A DNA stretch of 33,422 nt. Source: Caulobacterales bacterium 32-69-10. GTDB lineage: Bacteria; Pseudomonadota; Alphaproteobacteria; Caulobacterales; Caulobacteraceae. Below the pieces are notes generated by a model. It did no database searches. It had not been told where the DNA came from and saw nothing but the letters and a program-made list of their open reading frames with translations. This document shows, one piece after another, positions 17,568 to 26,793 of the stretch. The DNA lies in NCBI GenBank assembly GCA_002280485.1, contig NCED01000052.1, forward strand, positions 1 to 33,422. The letters are read 5' to 3'. Numbering within the stretch: the first letter of the stretch is position 1; every line of letters begins with the position of its first letter. The translations under genes and the position numbers were made by a program.

Positions 17568-17623
17568 CCAATCGGACGAAGCGGGCCCCTCGACCATTCT
17601 GTCTCTTCCGTTGACTGCGCCAG

Positions 17624-17635
17624 GGTTCTAGAACC
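17624..17635. promoter_or_regulatory. Perfect 12-bp palindrome upstream of pdhA
   Basis: GGTTCTAGAACC lies 25 bp before the pdhA start and 14 bp before its Shine-Dalgarno, in a gap with no other structure. A dimeric regulator could bind here, or it may be chance; no factor can be named. Confidence 0.3.
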
Positions 17636-17660
17636 GGCCTGACAACCCGGAGGATGGTGC

Positions 17661-18683
17661 ATGGCGCTTGCGCGTAAGGGGAAGCCGGCGGCGGGGAAAG
17701 CCCCGACCAAGGCGGCCGGCCCCGGCAAGGACGAACTCCTCAAATACTATCGCGACATGCTGCTGATCCGCCGCTTCGAGGAGCGGGCCGGCCAGCTCTA
17801 CGGCATGGGTCTCATCGGCGGCTTCTGCCACCTCTACATCGGCCAGGAAGCCATCGCCGTCGGCATGCAGTCGATCGCGGTCAAGGGCGACCAGGTCATC
17901 ACCGGCTACCGCGACCACGGGCACATGCTGGCCTGCGGCATGGACCCCAAGGAAGTCATGGCCGAGCTGACTGGCCGCTCCTCCGGCTCGTCCCACGGCA
18001 AGGGCGGGTCGATGCACATGTTCTCGACCGCCGCGGGCTTCTACGGCGGCCACGGCATCGTCGGCGCCCAGGTCAGCCTCGGCACGGGCCTGGCCTTCGC
18101 CAACCGCTACCGGAACAACGGCCTCGTCTCCTACGCCTACTTCGGCGACGGGGCGGCCAACCAGGGCCAGGTCTACGAGAGCTTCAACATGGCCTCGCTG
18201 TGGAAGCTGCCGGTGGTCTACGTCATCGAGAACAACCAGTACGCCATGGGCACCTCGGTCGAGCGCTCCTCCGCCGAGGTCGAGCTGTGGAAGCGCGGCA
18301 TCTCGTTCGAGATCCCCGGCGAGCAGGTCGACGGCATGGACGTGGTGGCCGTGCGCGACGCCGGCGCCAAGGCCGCCGAGCACGCCCGCTCGGGCAACGG
18401 CCCCTACATCCTCGAGATGAAGACCTACCGCTACCGCGGCCACTCCATGTCCGACCCGGCCAAGTACCGCACCCGCGAGGAGGTCGACGAGGTCAGGAAG
18501 ACCCGCGACCCGATCGATCACCTGCGCGAGAAGCTGGAATCGCTGGGCTTCGCCGACGAGGCGGCCATGAAGGCCATCGACGCCGAGGTGAAGAAGATCG
18601 TCGCCGAAGCCGCTGAATTCGCCCGCACCTCTCCGGAGCCCGACCCCAGCGAGCTCTACACCGACGTATACCTCGAGGCCTGA
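17661..18683 (+). CDS. pdhA: Pyruvate dehydrogenase E1 component, alpha subunit
   Basis: A 340-residue E1-alpha. With PdhB it forms the thiamine-diphosphate enzyme that decarboxylates pyruvate and acetylates a lipoyl group. The ThDP motif runs from GDG (162-164) to NN (191-192). The KGGSMHMF and [15 protein letters not shown] loops are the conserved E1-alpha regions; bacterial members keep the Ser-rich loop although it is not known to be phosphorylated as in mitochondria. An Ala/Lys-rich N-terminal extension (1-22) precedes the core. GGAGG lies 7 nt upstream of the ATG. pdhB begins 5 nt after its stop. Confidence 0.97.
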   Translation: MALARKGKPAAGKAPTKAAGPGKDELLKYYRDMLLIRRFEERAGQLYGMGLIGGFCHLYIGQEAIAVGMQSIAVKGDQVITGYRDHGHMLACGMDPKEVMAELTGRSSGSSHGKGGSMHMFSTAAGFYGGHGIVGAQVSLGTGLAFANRYRNNGLVSYAYFGDGAANQGQVYESFNMASLWKLPVVYVIENNQYAMGTSVERSSAEVELWKRGISFEIPGEQVDGMDVVAVRDAGAKAAEHARSGNGPYILEMKTYRYRGHSMSDPAKYRTREEVDEVRKTRDPIDHLREKLESLGFADEAAMKAIDAEVKKIVAEAAEFARTSPEPDPSELYTDVYLEA

Positions 18684-18688
18684 CCCGT

Positions 18689-20077
18689 ATGAGCATCGAC
18701 GTGCTGATGCCCGCCCTGTCTCCGACCATGGAGGAAGGGACGCTGGCCAAGTGGAACATCAAGGCGGGCGACACCGTGACCGCCGGCCAGGTCATCGCGG
18801 AGATCGAGACCGACAAGGCGACCATGGAAGTGGAGGCCGTGGACGAGGGGGTGGTCGAGGCCATCCTCGTCCCCGCCGGCACCGAGGGGGTCAAGGTCAA
18901 CACCCCCATCGCCAAGCTGCAGGGGGAGGGCGAGGCCGCCTCGCCCGCGCCGGCCGCCGAGCCGACGCCCCCGGCCGAAGCCGCCGCGGCGCCCGAGGCC
19001 CAGGCCAGCGGCGACCCTGAGAAGAAGCCGACCGAGGCGCCCAAGCCGCCCGCCGCCGAACTGATCGATCCGGAGGTCCCGGCCGGAACCGCCATGGTCC
19101 GCGTCACCGTGCGCGACGCCCTCCGCGACGCCATGGCCGAGGAGATGCGCCGCGACGAAAACGTGTTCCTGATGGGCGAGGAAGTCGCCCAGTACCAGGG
19201 CGCCTATAAGGTCTCCCGCGGCCTGTTGGAAGAGTTCGGCGACCGCCGCGTCATCGACACCCCGATCACCGAACACGGCTTCGCCGGCGTCGGCATCGGC
19301 GCGGCCATGGCGGGCCTGAAGCCGATCATCGAGTTCATGACCTTCAACTTCGCCATGCAGGCGATGGACCAGATCCTGAACTCGGCGGCCAAGACCCTCT
19401 ACATGTCCGGCGGCCAGATCCGCTGCTCGGTGGTGTTCCGCGGCCCCAACGGCGCGGCCGCCCGGGTCGGCGCCCAGCACAGCCAGGACTATTCGGCCTG
19501 GTACGCCAACATCCCCGGCCTGAAGGTGGTGGCGCCCTATGACGCCGCCGACGCCAAGGGCCTGCTCAAGGCGGCCATCCGCGACCCCAACCCCGTGGTC
19601 TTCCTCGAGCACGAGATGGTCTACGGCCAGGAGTTCGACGTGCCCGACGTCGAGGACTGGCTGGTGCCGATCGGCAAGGCCAAGATCCGCAGGGCCGGAA
19701 CCGACCTGACCATTACCGCCCACTCGCGCATGGTGGGCCTCGCCCTCCAGGCCGCCGAGAAGCTGGCCGAGGAGGGGATCGAGGCCGAGGTCATCGACCT
19801 GCGCACCCTTCGCCCCCTCGACCACGAGACCATCGTCGAGAGCGTCAAGAAGACCAACCGCCTGGTCACGGTCGAGGAAGGCTGGGGCCCCATGGGCGTC
19901 GGCGCCGAGGTCGCCGCCCGGGTCGTCGAGCACGCCTTCGACTACCTCGACGCCCCGCCGCTGCGGGTCCACCAGGAAGACGTGCCCATGCCCTATGCCG
20001 CCAATCTGGAGGCGCTGACGGTCCCGTCGGTGGACAAGATCGTCAAGGCGGCCAAGGCCGTCACCTACCGCAGCTAA
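18689..20077 (+). CDS. pdhB: Pyruvate dehydrogenase E1 component, beta subunit with lipoyl domain
   Basis: A 462-residue E1-beta. Residues 1-80 are a complete lipoyl domain with the lipoylation Lys K43 in ETDKATME. A flexible Ala/Pro/Glu linker (about 83-125) leads to the normal E1-beta body (about 133-462: [16 protein letters not shown] start, [45 protein letters not shown]). A lipoyl domain on E1-beta is a known feature of alphaproteobacterial complexes. The domain is almost identical to that of PdhC. It overlaps nothing; pdhC starts 15 nt later. It depends on LipA, encoded about 5 kb away. Confidence 0.97.
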   Translation: MSIDVLMPALSPTMEEGTLAKWNIKAGDTVTAGQVIAEIETDKATMEVEAVDEGVVEAILVPAGTEGVKVNTPIAKLQGEGEAASPAPAAEPTPPAEAAAAPEAQASGDPEKKPTEAPKPPAAELIDPEVPAGTAMVRVTVRDALRDAMAEEMRRDENVFLMGEEVAQYQGAYKVSRGLLEEFGDRRVIDTPITEHGFAGVGIGAAMAGLKPIIEFMTFNFAMQAMDQILNSAAKTLYMSGGQIRCSVVFRGPNGAAARVGAQHSQDYSAWYANIPGLKVVAPYDAADAKGLLKAAIRDPNPVVFLEHEMVYGQEFDVPDVEDWLVPIGKAKIRRAGTDLTITAHSRMVGLALQAAEKLAEEGIEAEVIDLRTLRPLDHETIVESVKKTNRLVTVEEGWGPMGVGAEVAARVVEHAFDYLDAPPLRVHQEDVPMPYAANLEALTVPSVDKIVKAAKAVTYRS

Positions 20078-20092
20078 GCGTCAGGAGCCGCC

Positions 20093-21370
20093 ATGACCGA
20101 GATCCTGATGCCCGCCCTCTCCCCCACCATGGAGGAGGGCAAGCTGGCCAAGTGGAACATCAAGGCCGGCGACACGGTCGAGGCCGGCCAGGTCATCGCC
20201 GAGATCGAGACCGACAAGGCGACCATGGAGGTCGAGGCGGTTGACGAAGGCGTGGTCGAGGCCATCCTGGTCCCCGAGGGGACCGAAGGGGTCAAGGTCA
20301 ACACCCCCATCGCCAAGCTGAAGGGCGAAGGGGAGGCGGCTTCACCGGCGCCCGCGCCAGCGCCCGCTCCCGCACCCCCTCAGGCGGCTGCGCCGCCCGC
20401 GGAGGAGCCGAAAAAGGAAGCGCCGACGGCGCCGAAGGCTGCGCCTGCCGTGGCGGCCAAGTCCGGCGATCGCGTCCTCGCCAGCCCGCTCGCCCGCCGG
20501 ATCGCCGCCCAGAAGGGGCTCGACCTTTCGGCTCTGAAGGGCACCGGGCCGCACGGCCGCATCGTCAAGGCCGACGTCGAGGGCGCGACCCCCGGCGCCG
20601 CCAAGGCCGCTGCGCCGCCGGGGGCGGCTCCGGCCGCAGCCGCTTCGCACAAGTCCCTGGCCCAGCAAGGGATTCCCGACGGCAGCTACGACCTGATCCC
20701 GCTCGACGGCATGCGCAAGGTCATCGCCCGGCGCCTGACCGACAGCTTCCGCGACGTGCCGCACTTCCCGCTCACCGTCGATATCGAGATCGACCGGCTG
20801 CTGGCCGCGCGGGTCTCGATCAACGCCGCCCTGGAGAGCCGGGGCGTGAAGGTTTCGGTCAACGACTTCCTGATCAAGGCGTCGGCCGCCGCCCTCAAGG
20901 CCGTGCCCGAAGCCAACGCCTCCTTCACCGAGGCCGGCATCGCCATGCACCACCACGCGGACGTGGCGGTGGCCGTGGCCATAGAGGGCGGGCTGATCAC
21001 GCCGATCATCCGCGAGGCCGAGAATCGCACCCTGGCCGACATCTCCGTGGCCATGAAGGACCTCGCCGCCCGGGCGCGCGAGCGTAAGCTGGCCCCCAGC
21101 GAGTTCCAGGGCGGGACCTTCTCGCTGTCCAACCTCGGCATGTTCGGCATCAAGTCCTTCGCCTCGATCATCAACGAGCCTCAGGGGATGATCCTCTCGG
21201 TCGGCGCCGGCGAGGAGCGCCCGGTGGTGAAGAAGGGCGCGCTGGCCATCGCCAACGTCATGACCGTGACCCTGACCTGCGACCACCGGGTCGTGGACGG
21301 CTCGGTCGGCGCCAAATGGATCCAGGCCTTCAAGGCCTATGTGGAAGACCCCGTGACCATGCTGGCCTGA
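20093..21370 (+). CDS. pdhC: Pyruvate dehydrogenase E2 (dihydrolipoamide acetyltransferase)
   Basis: A 425-residue E2 core subunit that passes the acetyl group from lipoamide to CoA. The lipoyl domain is 1-78 (lipoylation Lys K42), followed by an Ala/Pro linker, the peripheral-subunit-binding domain (about 128-166, [19 protein letters not shown]...GPHGRI), a second linker, and the catalytic domain (about 200-425) with H398 and D402 in [16 protein letters not shown] precedes the ATG. It has only one lipoyl domain, the complex having a second on PdhB. Its length is normal for this subtype. Confidence 0.97.
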   Translation: MTEILMPALSPTMEEGKLAKWNIKAGDTVEAGQVIAEIETDKATMEVEAVDEGVVEAILVPEGTEGVKVNTPIAKLKGEGEAASPAPAPAPAPAPPQAAAPPAEEPKKEAPTAPKAAPAVAAKSGDRVLASPLARRIAAQKGLDLSALKGTGPHGRIVKADVEGATPGAAKAAAPPGAAPAAAASHKSLAQQGIPDGSYDLIPLDGMRKVIARRLTDSFRDVPHFPLTVDIEIDRLLAARVSINAALESRGVKVSVNDFLIKASAAALKAVPEANASFTEAGIAMHHHADVAVAVAIEGGLITPIIREAENRTLADISVAMKDLAARARERKLAPSEFQGGTFSLSNLGMFGIKSFASIINEPQGMILSVGAGEERPVVKKGALAIANVMTVTLTCDHRVVDGSVGAKWIQAFKAYVEDPVTMLA

Positions 21371-21455
21371 CGCGGCCTCAATCCCCACCTATCGGTTGGA
21401 CCCGATCCTCGATATTTTGAGGCGACCAGGGTCTTCAGACGACGAAAGCGCTTTC

Positions 21456-22865
21456 ATGTCCGACAATTTCGATCTCATCGTCATCGGCGCCGGCCCGGGC
21501 GGCTATGTGGCCGCGATCCGCGCCGCCCAACTGGGCATGAAGACGGCCATCATCGAGCGGGAAAACCTGGGGGGCATCTGCCTCAACTGGGGCTGTATCC
21601 CGACCAAGGCCCTGCTGAAGTCGGGCGAGGTGTTCGAGAAGCTGTCGCATCTCGAGGACTACGGCCTGTCGGCCACCGGCGCGAGCTTCGACTTCGACAA
21701 GGTGATCCAGCGCTCGCGCGGCGTCGCCAAGACCCTGTCGGGCGGCATCGCCTTCCTGATGAAGAAGAACAAGATCGAGGTCATCGACGGGACGGCCAAG
21801 CTGGAGAAGGGCGCGCCCGCGCCGAAGGTGGTCGTCGCCCTCAAGGCCGGCGGTACGCGCACCGTCACCGCCTCCAAGGGCGTGATCCTGGCCACCGGCG
21901 CCCGGGCCCGGGTGATCCCGGCCGTGGGCATGGTCCCGGACGGCGAGAAGATCTGGACCTACCGCGAGGCCATGACCCCCAAGGCGGCGCCCAAGAGCCT
22001 GCTCGTCATCGGCTCCGGCGCCATCGGCATCGAATTCGCCAGCTTCTACCGGGCGCTGGGCTCGGACGTGACCGTGATCGAGGCGATGGACCGCATCCTG
22101 CCGGTCGAGGACGCCGAGGTCTCCGCCGCCGCCCAGAAGGCGTTCGAAAAGCGCGGTCTGAAATTCCGCATCGGCGCCAAGGTGACCAAGCTGGCCAAGG
22201 CCGGCGCGGGCGTGACCCTGGACCTGGAAGCGGGCGGCAAGACCGAGCAGCTCAAGGCCGACGTCTGCATCGTCGCTGTCGGCATCGAGGGCAATGTCGA
22301 GAACCTGGGCCTCGAAGGCCTGGGTGTGAAGATCGATCGCGGCCACGTGGTCAACGACAAGCATGGCGCCACCAATGTTCCGGGCCTCTACGCCATCGGC
22401 GACGTGGCCGGCCCGCCCTGGCTCGCCCACAAGGCCAGCCACGAGGGCATCCACTGCGTCGAGCACATCGCGGGCCTCGGCAAGCCCTACGTCGACTCGC
22501 CCATCCCCGGCTGCACCTACGCCGATCCGCAGGTCGCCTCGGTCGGCCTGACCGAGCAGCAGGCCAAGGACAAGAAGCTGGACGTGAAGGTCGGCCGCTA
22601 TCCGTTCAAGAACCACGGCAAGGCCATCGCCTCAGGCGACACCGAGGGCTTCGTCAAGACGGTGTTCGACGCCAAGACCGGCCAGCTGCTGGGCGCCCAC
22701 ATGATCGGCCACGAGGTGACCGAGATGATCCAGGGCTTCGTCGTCGCCATGACCCTGGAAGCCACCGAGGCCGAGCTAATGGCCACGGTCTTCCCGCACC
22801 CGACCATGTCCGAGGCCATGCACGAGGCTACCCTCGCGGCCTATGGCCAGGCGCTGCACATGTAG
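21456..22865 (+). CDS. lpdA: Dihydrolipoamide dehydrogenase (E3)
   Basis: A 469-residue FAD disulfide oxidoreductase that reoxidises dihydrolipoyl groups with NAD+. FAD-binding motif DLIVIGAGPGGYVAA; redox pair C42/C47 in CLNWGCIPTK; NAD-binding VIGSGAIGIEFASF; C-terminal catalytic H448 and E453 in FPHPTMSEAMHEA. I start at the ATG at 21456, which gives the usual MSDNFDLIVIGAG N-terminus; a TTG at 21396 would add 20 unrelated residues. The 85-bp gap after pdhC suggests the same operon or a secondary promoter. A family-D repeat follows. Confidence 0.97.
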   Translation: MSDNFDLIVIGAGPGGYVAAIRAAQLGMKTAIIERENLGGICLNWGCIPTKALLKSGEVFEKLSHLEDYGLSATGASFDFDKVIQRSRGVAKTLSGGIAFLMKKNKIEVIDGTAKLEKGAPAPKVVVALKAGGTRTVTASKGVILATGARARVIPAVGMVPDGEKIWTYREAMTPKAAPKSLLVIGSGAIGIEFASFYRALGSDVTVIEAMDRILPVEDAEVSAAAQKAFEKRGLKFRIGAKVTKLAKAGAGVTLDLEAGGKTEQLKADVCIVAVGIEGNVENLGLEGLGVKIDRGHVVNDKHGATNVPGLYAIGDVAGPPWLAHKASHEGIHCVEHIAGLGKPYVDSPIPGCTYADPQVASVGLTEQQAKDKKLDVKVGRYPFKNHGKAIASGDTEGFVKTVFDAKTGQLLGAHMIGHEVTEMIQGFVVAMTLEATEAELMATVFPHPTMSEAMHEATLAAYGQALHM

Positions 22866-22871
22866 TTGGAG

Positions 22872-22986
22872 CGTCATCCTCGGGCGTAGCGTCAGCGAAG
22901 ACCCGAGGACCCAGACGCTGTAACTCACCGACACCCAGCCTCTCCGGCGGAGGGGCTGGGTCCTCGGGTCAAGCCCGAGGATGACG
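22872..22986. repeat. Dispersed long inverted repeat, family D, copy 2
   Basis: GCGTCATCCTCGGGC begins 6 bp after the lpd stop, and the element ends with GCCCGAGGATGACGGG. Inner arms CCCGAGGACCCAG and CTGGGTCCTCGGG repeat those of copy 1, but the centre differs. It could end the pdh transcript. Confidence 0.9.
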
Positions 22987-23016
22987 GGATTTTGTACGGG
23001 CGCTAAGCTTCCCCTC

Positions 23017-23634
23017 ATGCTCGACCTCGACCGCCTCGCCGCCACCCCCGCCACTGCGGCGCCGTTCACCCACATCGAGGCGGACGGTCTCCTGCCGGCG
23101 GACCAGCGCGAGTCGCTCGCCCGCGACTTCCCCGACCCGAAGAAGACCGGCTTTTTCCCTGTCGAGGAGCTGACTTACGGCCCCGCCTTCGCGCGCCTGA
23201 TCGAGGACCTGCGCGCGCCCGCGTTCTCACGCATCGTGGGCGAGAAGCTGGGCAAGGATCTGGCCTCGCGGCCCAAGATGATCGTGGTGCGCCGGTGGTC
23301 GGCGCTGAAGGATGGCCGGGCGCACACCGACGGCCTCGACAAGGTCGCCACCGCGCTCGTCTATCTCAACGACGACTGGAAGCCGGAGGAGGGGGGCGCG
23401 CTGCGCTACCTGGAGAGCGACGACCTCGACGGCCCGGGCTCCGATCCCATCCCCGCATCCTACGGCGCCTTCACCGCCTTCGCCCGCTCCGATACCTCCT
23501 GGCACGGCCACAAGCCCTTCGCGGGAGAACGCCGGGTGGTTCAGGTGTTCTGGCTGGTCGACGAGGCCGCCGCCGCCCGCAAGGACAAGCGGCACAAGCG
23601 CACTCACATCCTCAAAGCGCTCTGGCCGTTTTAG
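23017..23634 (+). CDS. 2OG-Fe(II) oxygenase
   Basis: A 205-residue double-stranded beta-helix dioxygenase, expected to use 2-oxoglutarate, O2 and Fe(II) to hydroxylate an unknown substrate. Metal ligands are H103 and D105 in AHTDGLDK and H163 in SWHGHKPF; R173 in GERRVVQVFW should bind 2-oxoglutarate. LVYLNDDWKPEEGGALRYL is the typical core strand pair. I start at the ATG at 23017; the in-frame ATG at 22981 lies within the family-D repeat. It is a single gene after lpd. The basic C-terminus (KDKRHKRTHILKALWPF) is typical of prolyl-hydroxylase-like bacterial members, but the substrate is not known. Confidence 0.85.
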   Translation: MLDLDRLAATPATAAPFTHIEADGLLPADQRESLARDFPDPKKTGFFPVEELTYGPAFARLIEDLRAPAFSRIVGEKLGKDLASRPKMIVVRRWSALKDGRAHTDGLDKVATALVYLNDDWKPEEGGALRYLESDDLDGPGSDPIPASYGAFTAFARSDTSWHGHKPFAGERRVVQVFWLVDEAAAARKDKRHKRTHILKALWPF

Positions 23635-23651
23635 AAAAGAGCTTGCACAAC

Positions 23652-24716
23652 CTACTTTCCCACCGGCGCGGCCGCCACACTGAAGCCTTTGCCCCGCGCC
23701 CCGATGAAGGCAGTCGCCGACTCCAGCCATGGCCCGCGCACCGGGTCGGCGGCGAGGTGCGGAACCGGTCCTTCGACGGTCAGCGCCTCGAACCGGCAGT
23801 CCTTGACCGCCGCGCAGGCCGCCTCGGCCTCGCGCTTGACGCCGGGACGGCCGAACATCACCACGGGGACGGCGATCCGCCCCAGCATCGCCGGGTCGCG
23901 GGCGGCCGTGGCCGAGCGGTTGTAGGCCGCCACCCAGCCCAGGCTGGGTCCGCCCAGGCGCAGCTCCGGGTTGCCGCGCATCCACTGCTGGCCCACCGCC
24001 CAGCGGCCGCGTCCCCGCGCGTCGCTCTCACGCCAGGTCTGGCCTCCGGGCGCCGGTAAGCGACCAAGGCCGAGCTTCGAGATCCAGTCCGCCGCCGTCC
24101 CGCCGTCCACGGGTCCGGGCAAGTCCACCCCGCGCGGTTTCAGCATCGGATCGCCCAGCACCGCCCCGTCCACGCCGGGCAGGCCCTCGGCCAGGGCCCG
24201 CAGGGCCAGTTGCGCGCCCAGCCCGTCGCCAATCAGCACCACGGGCGCGGCGCCCGGCCGCACCATCCGGGCGACCAGGACGCGCAGGGCGGCGAGGTCG
24301 AGGTCCATCGACGGGGTGAAGGCCCGGCCGTTCGTCGCCGGCCAGCGGACCGAGCCGCCCTGGCCGGCGAGGTCCAGCACCCACACGACATAGCCGCGGT
24401 CCACGAGGTCCCGCGCCGTCTCGAACCAGGCCTCGGCCGGCTCGCCGGCGTCGGGCAGGACCACCACCTGGCCGCGGACGGCCTTGGCCGGGTTCGTCAC
24501 CCCATAGCGCAGGGGCGGGGCCCCCTCGACCGCCAGCCGGCCCCAGGCCCAGCTCACCGGCGGATAGAAACGCTCCTGCAACCCGGCCGGGATATGGGTC
24601 TGGGCCGGTTCGGAGGACTTTTGACCGCACGCCGACAGGCCGATCAGCGTCACGGCCGCGCACAGGCCTAAGCGCGCGGCTTGATAGTTGGGCCTATCCG
24701 TCCGATTTAGGGCCAA
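23652..24716 (-). CDS. Lipoprotein with alpha/beta hydrolase fold, nucleophile missing
   Basis: A 354-residue predicted lipoprotein. A hydrophobic signal ends in the lipobox LSAC with C30 as lipid site. The rest resembles the lysophospholipase/monoacylglycerol lipase branch: [18 protein letters not shown] in the oxyanion region, [10 protein letters not shown], then [15 protein letters not shown] where the G-x-S-x-G elbow should be. The middle residue is Gly (G165), so the Ser nucleophile is absent; a His remains in VPHLAADP. It may be a non-catalytic envelope protein or use another residue. The start is TTG at 24716, with no close Shine-Dalgarno; the signal peptide supports it. It is divergent from lipA with only about 20 bp between starts. 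Confidence 0.7.
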   Translation of the reverse strand: MALNRTDRPNYQAARLGLCAAVTLIGLSACGQKSSEPAQTHIPAGLQERFYPPVSWAWGRLAVEGAPPLRYGVTNPAKAVRGQVVVLPDAGEPAEAWFETARDLVDRGYVVWVLDLAGQGGSVRWPATNGRAFTPSMDLDLAALRVLVARMVRPGAAPVVLIGDGLGAQLALRALAEGLPGVDGAVLGDPMLKPRGVDLPGPVDGGTAADWISKLGLGRLPAPGGQTWRESDARGRGRWAVGQQWMRGNPELRLGGPSLGWVAAYNRSATAARDPAMLGRIAVPVVMFGRPGVKREAEAACAAVKDCRFEALTVEGPVPHLAADPVRGPWLESATAFIGARGKGFSVAAAPVGK

Positions 24717-24736
24717 GGACAGGACGTTATCTCCAC

Positions 24737-25666
24737 ATGGTCACGGTCATCGACACTACCCAGTTCCGCACCGCCCCGCGCCATCCTGAAAAGCAGGCGC
24801 GCCCGGATACGGCGAAACTGCCCAAGCCCGCGTGGCTCAAGGTGCGTGCGCCGGGCTCTCCCGGCTATCTCGAGACCCAGTCCATCGTGTCGACCAACAA
24901 GCTGACCACGGTCTGCCAGGAAGCCGCCTGTCCGAACATCGGCGAGTGCTGGTCGCAGAAGCACGCCACCATGATGATCATGGGCGACACCTGCACCCGC
25001 GCCTGCGCCTTCTGCAACGTGCGCACCGGCATGCCCGAGGCGCTCGACCCCACCGAACCGGACCGGGTCGCCGACGCCGTGCGCCAGATGGGCCTAATGC
25101 ACGTGGTCATCACCTCGGTCGACCGCGACGACCTCGTGGACGGGGGCGCGGCCCACTTCGCCCAGGTCGTGCGGGCGATCCGGCGCGAAGCTCCGCAGGC
25201 GACCATCGAGATCCTGACGCCGGACTTCCTGAGGAAGGACGTCGGCCACGCCGAGCACCTGATCGACGCGGCCCCGGACGTGTTCAACCACAACCTCGAG
25301 ACCGTGCCGCGGCTCTATCTCAAGATCCGCCCCGGCGCCCGCTACTACCACTCCCTGCGCCTGCTCGAACGGGTCAAGGAGCGCGATCCCCTGCAGTTCA
25401 CCAAGTCCGGCCTGATGGTCGGCCTCGGCGAGACCAAGGAGGAGGTGATGCAGGTGATGGACGACATGCGCTCGGCCGGCGTCGATTTCATCACCATCGG
25501 CCAATACCTGCAGCCCACCCGCAAGCACGCCGCCATCGACCGGTACTGGGAGCCGGACGAGTTCAAGGCGCTGGAGTCGATCGCCTGGGCTAAGGGCTTC
25601 CTGATGGTCTCGTCCAGCCCCTTCACCCGCTCGTCGCACCACGCCGGCGAGGACTTCGCCGGCTGA
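24737..25666 (+). CDS. lipA: Lipoyl synthase (radical SAM)
   Basis: A 309-residue LipA, which inserts two sulfurs into protein-bound octanoate to make lipoyl groups. The auxiliary 4Fe-4S cluster uses C60, C65 and C71 ([12 protein letters not shown]) plus the C-terminal Ser in [12 protein letters not shown] (about S299). The radical SAM cluster uses C86, C90 and C93 (CTRACAFC). Length is slightly short of the usual 320 but all motifs are present. Its place next to the pdh genes fits its job of modifying PdhB and PdhC. No lipB is seen in this window. Confidence 0.97.
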   Translation: MVTVIDTTQFRTAPRHPEKQARPDTAKLPKPAWLKVRAPGSPGYLETQSIVSTNKLTTVCQEAACPNIGECWSQKHATMMIMGDTCTRACAFCNVRTGMPEALDPTEPDRVADAVRQMGLMHVVITSVDRDDLVDGGAAHFAQVVRAIRREAPQATIEILTPDFLRKDVGHAEHLIDAAPDVFNHNLETVPRLYLKIRPGARYYHSLRLLERVKERDPLQFTKSGLMVGLGETKEEVMQVMDDMRSAGVDFITIGQYLQPTRKHAAIDRYWEPDEFKALESIAWAKGFLMVSSSPFTRSSHHAGEDFAG

Positions 25667-25693
25667 AGGCCGCCCGCTCGGCCGCCTGACGCT

Positions 25694-26152
25694 GTGCATA
25701 GCCACACGGTCGTCCATTACCTGCCGTACCGGCCCGAAGACCTGTTCGACATGGTCGGAGACGTGGCCCGCTATCCCGAGTTCGTGCCCTGGATCACCAC
25801 CATGCGCGTGCGCAACGCCCGCCAGGACGGGGAGGGGGTTACCCTCGTGGACGCGGAGGCCGGCGTCGGCTTCTCGTTCCTGAAGGAGCGCTTCGCCACC
25901 CGGGTGCGCCGCGACGCGAACGCGCGCCAGATCAAGGTCGACCTGCTGCACGGCCCTTTCCGCAAGCTCGCCAACCGTTGGACCTTCGAGCCGGAGCCGG
26001 CGGGGACCAAGATCACCTTCGAGATCGACTTCGAGTTCAAGTCGCGGCTGCTCGACGCCCTCCTCGCCGCTAATTTCAACCGCGCGGTGGACAAGCTGAT
26101 CGCCTGTTTCGAGGCGAGGGCGGCGGAGTTGTACGAGCGGATCGGCGCCTAA
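25694..26152 (+). CDS. Coenzyme Q-binding protein, COQ10/START family
   Basis: A 152-residue polyketide-cyclase/START-fold protein. YLPYRPEDLFDMVGDVARYPEFVPW is the family signature, and LLHGPFRKLANRWTFEP and FEFKSRLLDALLAANFNRAVDKLIACFEARA follow at the C-terminus. Mitochondrial COQ10 and bacterial relatives bind ubiquinone and help respiration; the family also includes E. coli RatA, once described as a ribosome-linked toxin, so function by name is not certain. GTG start at 25694. It begins 27 nt after lipA and is probably co-transcribed, as in other alphaproteobacteria. Confidence 0.87.
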   Translation: MHSHTVVHYLPYRPEDLFDMVGDVARYPEFVPWITTMRVRNARQDGEGVTLVDAEAGVGFSFLKERFATRVRRDANARQIKVDLLHGPFRKLANRWTFEPEPAGTKITFEIDFEFKSRLLDALLAANFNRAVDKLIACFEARAAELYERIGA

Positions 26153-26189
26153 GCTCTTCCCCCGGCCTCTCATGGCTGGGGGAGGATCT

Positions 26190-26678
26190 TTAGCTCACAG
26201 CCTCCATCAGCAGGCCCAGGGCCGTCCGCACCGCCGCCAGCCGTACCTGCTCGCGCCCAAGGTCGCCGTAGCGTTCCTCTCGCGTCGTCACCCCAACGGC
26301 CGTCGCCAGCCCGAACCACACCAGTCCGACCGGTTTGTTGGGCGAACCGCCGCCGGGGCCGGCGACCCCCGTGAGCGCCACGGCCACATCGGCGCCCGAC
26401 ACGGCCCGCGCGCCCTCGGCCATCGCCCGCGCCGTCTCACCGGACACCGCCCCGTGGGCGGCGATCACACTGGCGTCCACCCCCAGCACCTTGATCTTGG
26501 CCGCATTGGCGTAGGTCACGAAGCCGAAGCCGAACACGTCCGACGAGCCGGCGATCCCCGTCAGGGCGCCGGCGACCAGCCCGCCGGTGCAGCTCTCGGC
26601 GGCGGCGACCGTCCAGCCGCGCGCCCGCGCCGCCGCCAGCACGGCCGTAGCCAAGTCATCAATATCGGATGGGAACAC
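26190..26678 (-). CDS. CinA C-terminal domain protein, nicotinamide-nucleotide amidase
   Basis: A 162-residue protein that is only the C-terminal (PncC-type) CinA domain, which hydrolyses nicotinamide mononucleotide to nicotinate mononucleotide in the pyridine-nucleotide salvage cycle. AAAESCTGGLVAGALTGIAGSS holds the conserved Ser region, and ALTGVAGPGGGSPNKPVGLVWFG the second motif. I chose the GTG at 26678, with GGAGG 4 nt upstream; a TTG at 26708 would add 10 residues. It is convergent with the COQ10-like gene and divergent from the spermidine-synthase-like gene. Confidence 0.9.
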   Translation of the reverse strand: MFPSDIDDLATAVLAAARARGWTVAAAESCTGGLVAGALTGIAGSSDVFGFGFVTYANAAKIKVLGVDASVIAAHGAVSGETARAMAEGARAVSGADVAVALTGVAGPGGGSPNKPVGLVWFGLATAVGVTTREERYGDLGREQVRLAAVRTALGLLMEAVS

Positions 26679-26793
26679 AGACCCTCCAGTCTTCGGCTTC
26701 AAAGTCAAACTGTGTCTTTGTCTTGAACGCCATTGTCAAAACGCGTCGGAACGCCGCAAGATCGCTCAACGCCAACAGACGAGCGAACGCCGG

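Noticed and set aside
17604..17640. Sigma-70 promoter from TTGACT before pdhA
   Set aside because: A good -35 is present, but 16-18 bp further on the sequence is GC-rich with no -10; TAGAAC comes at the wrong distance.
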